Shown piece after piece: positions 6,145-9,541 of a stretch of 9,541 nucleotides of DNA (within the stretch, counting starts at the first letter, position 1; every line of letters starts with the position of its first letter). The stretch spans positions 1-9,541 of the forward strand of contig JADGQD010000067.1 of NCBI GenBank assembly GCA_017882065.1, given 5' to 3'. This stretch comes from Anaerolineales bacterium. Lineage in GTDB: Bacteria; Chloroflexota; Anaerolineae; Anaerolineales; Villigracilaceae. The notes below the pieces were generated by a model. It searched no databases, was not told the origin of the DNA, and saw only the letters and a program-made list of their open reading frames with translations. A program made the position numbers and the translations under genes.

Positions 6145-7653
6145 CTATCCCAGAGTTCTCGAACCAGGATAACCATCCTCCGCTTCAGCTTTTATGACGA
6201 CTTTGGCAATCAGTTTGCTGAACATCCAGCCATGAATGGGATAAAGCAGGTACCAGTACATCAGTCCAGGCAGACCCTTGGGCTCGAAGAATGCCGTCTG
6301 GATGAGCAGATTCCGGTGCGCGGTCTGCGGGACGATCTCGAACTGCAGCCAGGCCAGGCCGGGAACTTTCATCTCGGCCCGCAGGCGCATCAAGCGGCCG
6401 GGCTCCAACGCCTCCACACGCCAGAAGTCCAGCGCGTCGCCTACGCGCAGTTCGTTGGGATGGCGGCGTCCGCGGCGGAAACCCACCCCACCCACCAGGT
6501 TGTCAATAATGCCGCGCGCCAGCCAAATCCAATTCGCGTGGAGCCAACCGCGCCTGCCGCCCAGCCCGGTAAAGATGCGGTAGATGGTCTCCGGCGAAGC
6601 CGAGGTCTGCCGTTGGCGCTCCTCGAGCAGCAGACCTTCACGCATGGTAAACGTCACTGGTACGGCGTCGCCGGTTGCCGAGACCTGTGCATCGCTCCAA
6701 GTGGTCTCAACTTCATCGGCGGCAATGCGCGCCAAGGCACGTTCCAACGAAGTATGGAAATCGCGCGGGTGGATATTCGGGAACAGGCGCAAAGCGGAAT
6801 CATCGTGCACGACCACCTCGTTGCGCATCCCCTCAATCAGGGCTAGAGCCAACGGACGCGGGATGGGCGTGACCCAATGCAGGAAGGTGGCGTAGATAGG
6901 TGGGCGGAGAAAGGGAACGATAATCATAACCCGCCGCAGACCACGCGCATCCGCATATCCGTGCAACATGTCAAGATACGTCAATACATCTGGACCGCCA
7001 ATTTCAATAATACGATGCACCCCCACCTGTTCATTCGGCAGACTCAGAGAAGCAATGAGATAATCCTGAACGTCACGCACCGAGATGGGCTGGATGTGGG
7101 TCACCACCCAGGGCGGGCAGAACAGGATGGGCAGCCCCTCCACAGGATACCGCATCATCTCAAAGGAGGCACTCCGAGAGCCAACGATGACCGCCGCCCG
7201 GAACTCGACGACCGGTACGCCTGATCCGGCCAGCACCTTGCCGACCTCATGCCGGGAACGCAAATGCTCGGACAAATCATGCTCGTAATCCCCTCCCAAG
7301 GCTCCCAGATAGACAATGCGCTGCAGGCCGGCAACCCGCGCCGCCTGCCCGAAATTCCGCGCCACGGACAGGTCACGCTGTTGGAAGTCCGCGCCGCCGC
7401 TCATGCCATGGATGAGATAATAGGCGGCGTCCATCCCGCGCATCGCCGCGGACAGTCTTTCGGGGTTGAGGGCATCGCCCTGCACCACTTCGACATGTTC
7501 CAGCCAGGGCCGCCCCTGCAACTGGGAGGGATGGCGCACTAGCACCCGCACGGTCACCCCCTCCGCCAGAAGACGGGGGACGAGCCGCCCGCCAACGTAG
7601 CCGGTCGCGCCGGTAACCAGGATGTTTTGAAGCGGTTGAGTATCCATAAGCAT
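6145..7653 (-). CDS. SDR-type NAD(P)-binding protein with C-terminal DUF2867 domain (YbjT-like)
   Basis: This 502-residue protein has an N-terminal atypical short-chain dehydrogenase/NmrA-like Rossmann domain and a C-terminal region that looks like DUF2867, the architecture of E. coli YbjT (similar length). The dinucleotide-binding motif TGATGYVGG is at 14-22, D60 follows the third strand in VVQGDALNPE, and RIVYLGALGG (112-121) is the usual strand where classical enzymes carry the catalytic Ser. Here it is Gly, and the classical Tyr-x3-Lys is not evident (region SRHEVGKVL, 133-141), so it may bind cofactor without being a classical dehydrogenase. The C-terminal part (about 340-495) contains GWLHANWIWLARG and ends with hydrophobic YWYLLYPIHGWMF. 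Two in-frame ATGs exist, at 7653 and 7647; neither has a clear ribosome binding site, and a likely -10 box sits only 8 nt upstream of the first. It is the first gene of the cluster ending in cydDC. Its substrate is unknown. Confidence 0.85.
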   Translation of the reverse strand: MLMDTQPLQNILVTGATGYVGGRLVPRLLAEGVTVRVLVRHPSQLQGRPWLEHVEVVQGDALNPERLSAAMRGMDAAYYLIHGMSGGADFQQRDLSVARNFGQAARVAGLQRIVYLGALGGDYEHDLSEHLRSRHEVGKVLAGSGVPVVEFRAAVIVGSRSASFEMMRYPVEGLPILFCPPWVVTHIQPISVRDVQDYLIASLSLPNEQVGVHRIIEIGGPDVLTYLDMLHGYADARGLRRVMIIVPFLRPPIYATFLHWVTPIPRPLALALIEGMRNEVVVHDDSALRLFPNIHPRDFHTSLERALARIAADEVETTWSDAQVSATGDAVPVTFTMREGLLLEERQRQTSASPETIYRIFTGLGGRRGWLHANWIWLARGIIDNLVGGVGFRRGRRHPNELRVGDALDFWRVEALEPGRLMRLRAEMKVPGLAWLQFEIVPQTAHRNLLIQTAFFEPKGLPGLMYWYLLYPIHGWMFSKLIAKVVIKAEAEDGYPGSRTLG

Positions 7654-7661
7654 CTACAAGT

Positions 7662-7670
7662 ATTGTAACA
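7662..7670 (-). promoter_or_regulatory. Extended -10 promoter element ahead of the SDR gene
   Basis: In the minus sense TGTTACAAT reads as an extended -10 (TGn plus TACAAT, 7662-7667). No TTGACA-like -35 is present at the right distance (GTGTGG at 7685-7690), so it would rely on the TGn motif or an activator. The predicted start near 7655 is only a few bases from the ATG at 7653 or 7647, so the mRNA would be leaderless or nearly so. This fits the lack of a ribosome binding site. Confidence 0.5.
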
Positions 7671-7682
7671 AATTTAGCGGGT

Positions 7683-7699
7683 CCCCACACATGTTGGGG
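7683..7699. promoter_or_regulatory. Imperfect inverted repeat over the -35 region (operator candidate)
   Basis: CCCCA (7683-7687) and TGGGG (7695-7699) are complementary arms around a 7-bp centre containing ACATGT. The element covers the -35 position of the SDR-gene promoter, where a regulator of the SDR-ubiA-cydDC transcript could bind. The arms are short, so chance occurrence is possible. Confidence 0.35.
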
Positions 7700-7724
7700 G
7701 AAAATTGGTGCGCACCTGCCTGCC

Positions 7725-7760
7725 GAAAAACAAGGAAGGGCGCATCACCGCACCCTTCCT
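7725..7760 (-). terminator. Intrinsic terminator after cydAB
   Basis: In the minus sense AGGAAGGG (7753-7760) pairs with CCCTTCCT (7733-7740). One mismatch and two more GC pairs follow, closing a loop of about 6 nt. The hairpin is followed by TTGTTTTTC, a good U-tract. It lies 110 bp beyond the cydB stop and before the SDR-gene promoter, separating the cydAB transcript from the SDR-ubiA-cydDC one. Confidence 0.8.
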
Positions 7761-7870
7761 GCAAAACCGATCCTGAGTAGAACTCGAATGAAGAAGTTGC
7801 CTGTCGATGAGATTGCTTCGACCCTTCGAGGCTCAGATTGACATCTCCAAATTCAGCTCCGGATGAATTG
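7761..7870. other. Intergenic spacer after cydB, no recognisable content
   Basis: Between the cydB stop and the terminator hairpin I find no open reading frame with a start and ribosome binding site, no tRNA-like fold and no strong inverted repeat. It is read as the 3' untranslated region of cydAB. Confidence 0.6.
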
Positions 7871-8887
7871 TCAGTAAGTCAGTTCTTCGGGTTTGGCATC
7901 CACACGTTTGCGGAAGATCCAATACGTCCAGGCCTGGTACGCCAGCACAATGGGTAGGAAGATGGCCGCCACGATGGTCATGACCTTCAGGGTGTACGGT
8001 GAGGAGGCCGCGTTGGTGATCGTCAGACTGAAGGACGGGTCGAGGCTCGAGACCAGGATGCGCGGGTACAGGCCCATGAAGACCATCACAGTGGCAAAGA
8101 CGATGGTCAGCGCGCCGGTGACGAACGCCCAGCCGGTCTTGCCTGTGCGGATGAGCCAGCCGGTCACGAGCAGGGTCACCGCCGCCAGGACGGCGGGGAC
8201 GAGACCGTTGATGCCAGGCTTGGTCAGGATATCAGTGGCAAAAAACGTCCAGGCCACAAATGCGACCGTCAAGACAGTAGCAACAATCCAAAAAGTAAAG
8301 GCTGCCTTCTTCGCACGTTCCGCAATCCCATCAGAGACCTTGCGGGTCAAGAAGTTCGCGCCGTGCATGGTAAACAGGGACACGAAGACCAATCCGCCGA
8401 GCAATCCATACGGATTGAGCAGGGGCAGCAGGCCGCCGTAGTAGTTCATATCCTGCTCTATGGCAAAACCGCGCATCAGGTTCGCCACTGCCACACCCCA
8501 CAGTAAGGCCGGGAGCAGGCTGCCGGTGAAGATGGCCCAGTCCCACAAGGTGCGCCAGCTTTTGCTTTCGCGCTTGCCTCGGAACTCGAATGCAACGCCG
8601 CGAATAATCAGCGCCACCAGCATTAAGACCATAGCCAGATAGAATCCGCTGAAAAGTGTGGCATAGACATTCGGGAAAGAGGCGAACATCGCACCCCCAG
8701 CGGTAATCATCCAGACTTCGTTGCCATCCCAGACTGGGCCAATGGAATTAATAATCGCCCGGCGCTCATCATCATCTTTCCCAAGGAAAGGCAGGAGAAT
8801 ACCAACGCCATAGTCAAAGCCTTCCAGGAAGAAGAAACCGATGAACAGGATTGTTACGAGAATAAACCAAACAGTATTGAGGTCCAT
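7871..8887 (-). CDS. cydB: Cytochrome bd quinol oxidase subunit II
   Basis: CydB pairs with CydA in the membrane-bound terminal oxidase that oxidises quinol and reduces oxygen to water; it carries no heme itself in most enzymes but holds conserved proton-path residues. The 338-residue protein shows the family motifs GFDYGVG (23-29) and GPVWDGNEVW (50-59; W53 and D54 correspond to E. coli W57 and D58), then about eight or nine hydrophobic helices and a basic, charged C-terminal tail. The length is slightly below E. coli CydB (379) and usual for the Gram-positive/Chloroflexota type. The ATG at 8887 has AAGGAGG 6 nt upstream, and the gene starts 15 nt after the cydA stop, so the two are one transcriptional unit ended by the hairpin at 7725-7760. 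Identity is secure. Confidence 0.97.
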   Translation of the reverse strand: MDLNTVWFILVTILFIGFFFLEGFDYGVGILLPFLGKDDDERRAIINSIGPVWDGNEVWMITAGGAMFASFPNVYATLFSGFYLAMVLMLVALIIRGVAFEFRGKRESKSWRTLWDWAIFTGSLLPALLWGVAVANLMRGFAIEQDMNYYGGLLPLLNPYGLLGGLVFVSLFTMHGANFLTRKVSDGIAERAKKAAFTFWIVATVLTVAFVAWTFFATDILTKPGINGLVPAVLAAVTLLVTGWLIRTGKTGWAFVTGALTIVFATVMVFMGLYPRILVSSLDPSFSLTITNAASSPYTLKVMTIVAAIFLPIVLAYQAWTYWIFRKRVDAKPEELTY

Positions 8888-8893
8888 TTTTCT

Positions 8894-8900
8894 CCTCCTT
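8894..8900 (-). promoter_or_regulatory. Strong ribosome binding site of cydB
   Basis: AAGGAGG in the minus sense, 6 nt before the cydB ATG. It is the only near-consensus Shine-Dalgarno in the window, and it fixes the cydB start and suggests high translation of the oxidase subunit. Confidence 0.85.
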
Positions 8901-8902
8901 CT

Positions 8903-9541
8903 TTACTCAGCGGCCTCTTCGGCCTTCGGTTCAGCCGTGCCGGATTTATACATCAACCAGCCTGTGACAGCTACCAGCGCACCCAGGAGCACAGCAAACA
9001 GGATCAGCGAAAACAAAACATCACCAGTGGTCACATTGGGCGAGACGGCATCCTCGACTTTTTGCAGACCATAGACGATCCATGGCTGGCGTGCGGATTC
9101 GGTCAGGATCCAACCGAAGGTGCTGGCCAGGTAGGGAAGCGCCATCGCCGGCAATAATATCTTCAGGAAGAGGGTGCTCTTCTGCAGGAATTTCACTTTT
9201 GGCTGGATGAGCGCCAGGAAAGCCAGCAGCACCATCAGCACACCACTGCCCACCATGATGCGAAACGACCAGAAGGAGAGCGCCACGGGTGGAATATAGT
9301 TCCCGGGTCCATAGTGGGCTACAGCTTCGGCTTGCCAGTATTTCAATCCATTAATTCCACCTGTGAAATTGTTATACAAAAGGAATGAAAGGGCTTTGGG
9401 TATACGAATTTCAAAGGTATTATCCTGTCCCTTTTCATCAATACCTGCAATTATAATAAAATCAGCCGGTTGTTCATTCTCCCAAATTGCTTCCGCGGCA
9501 CAAATTTTCATTGGTTGGGTTCTTGCCAGGAATTTACCGTG
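8903..9541 (-). CDS. cydA: Cytochrome bd quinol oxidase subunit I (5' part beyond the window edge)
   Basis: CydA binds hemes b558, b595 and d and oxidises quinol. The reading frame is open to the right edge; 212 C-terminal residues are visible, and the first ATG in this frame (9511) is internal (QPMK), not the start. The Q-loop pair is K12 and E17 of the fragment (E. coli K252 and E257). FRIM (93-96) holds the Arg and the Met ligand of heme b558 (E. coli R391, M393). TES-A-RQPW (147-154) holds E148, equivalent to the b595 ligand E445. Only 84 residues separate K12 and M96, against 141 in E. coli, so this is the short-Q-loop type. The usual Gly of GRQPW is Ala here. The protein ends in a Glu/Ala-rich tail. 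Upstream residues, including the heme His ligands, lie outside the window. Confidence 0.95.
   Translation of the reverse strand, partial: HGKFLARTQPMKICAAEAIWENEQPADFIIIAGIDEKGQDNTFEIRIPKALSFLLYNNFTGGINGLKYWQAEAVAHYGPGNYIPPVALSFWSFRIMVGSGVLMVLLAFLALIQPKVKFLQKSTLFLKILLPAMALPYLASTFGWILTESARQPWIVYGLQKVEDAVSPNVTTGDVLFSLILFAVLLGALVAVTGWLMYKSGTAEPKAEEAAE

Noticed and set aside
5076..6176. A 20-residue longer N-terminus for the prenyltransferase, starting at 6176
   Set aside because: It would overlap the SDR gene, lacks a ribosome binding site, and the ATG at 6116 has AGGAG 8 nt upstream.
6007..6846. Plus-strand open frame of 279 codons opposite the SDR gene
   Set aside because: Antisense to a recognised Rossmann/DUF2867 protein and crossing into ubiA, with no recognisable domain or plausible ribosome binding site.
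8903..9511. Reading the ATG at 9511 as the true start of a 202-residue protein
   Set aside because: The frame is open to the window edge, and this Met belongs to the internal QPMK motif of CydA, so the gene is simply cut by the edge.
1..9541. Defence system, prophage, insertion sequence or CRISPR array
   Set aside because: I found no transposase, integrase, nuclease, toxin-antitoxin pair, phage gene or regularly spaced repeat; all long minus-strand frames are explained by housekeeping or respiratory genes.

Overview
The window is a moderately GC-rich bacterial chromosome segment in which every supportable gene lies on the minus strand. Read in transcription order (right to left) it holds the 3' part of cydA, cydB, a terminator, a short regulatory gap, an SDR/DUF2867 gene, a UbiA-family prenyltransferase gene, a fused cydDC gene, a second regulatory gap with a promoter, and rho running off the left edge. 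I see no mobile element, CRISPR array, tRNA or rRNA. The single-gene CydD-CydC fusion, the short-Q-loop CydA and the general protein style fit a Gram-positive-like or Chloroflexota (Anaerolineae-like) bacterium. This placement is tentative, because fused CydDC also occurs in Actinobacteria.

Right part (about 7725-9541): the two core subunits of a cytochrome bd menaquinol oxidase. CydA is cut by the window edge but keeps the quinol-site Lys/Glu pair, the Arg-x-Met heme b558 ligand motif and the Glu ahead of the RQPW motif. CydB follows 15 nt later behind a near-perfect ribosome binding site. A GC-rich hairpin plus U-tract ends this transcript at about 7725-7760.

Middle part (1455-7653): three tightly spaced genes, SDR then ubiA then cydDC, with gaps of 28 and 3 nt, apparently read as one transcript. 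It may start from an extended -10 promoter immediately upstream of the SDR gene. CydDC is the ABC exporter needed for cytochrome bd maturation, so it is functionally tied to cydAB next door even though a terminator separates them. The prenyltransferase is probably a membrane enzyme acting on an aromatic acceptor such as a menaquinone precursor, and the SDR protein resembles E. coli YbjT. Their presence in the same cluster suggests quinone or redox support for the oxidase, but that is inference.

Left part (1-1454): almost all of the transcription terminator Rho (416 residues visible), preceded by a well-formed promoter (TTGCAC, 17 bp, extended TGCTATAAT) just beyond the cydDC stop codon. Its roughly 160-nt leader contains a 17-nt palindrome, a second strong hairpin and a very C-rich, G-poor stretch ahead of the rho start. 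The layout suggests autoregulation of rho. This leader is the most interesting part of the window; the coding content is otherwise mostly conventional.
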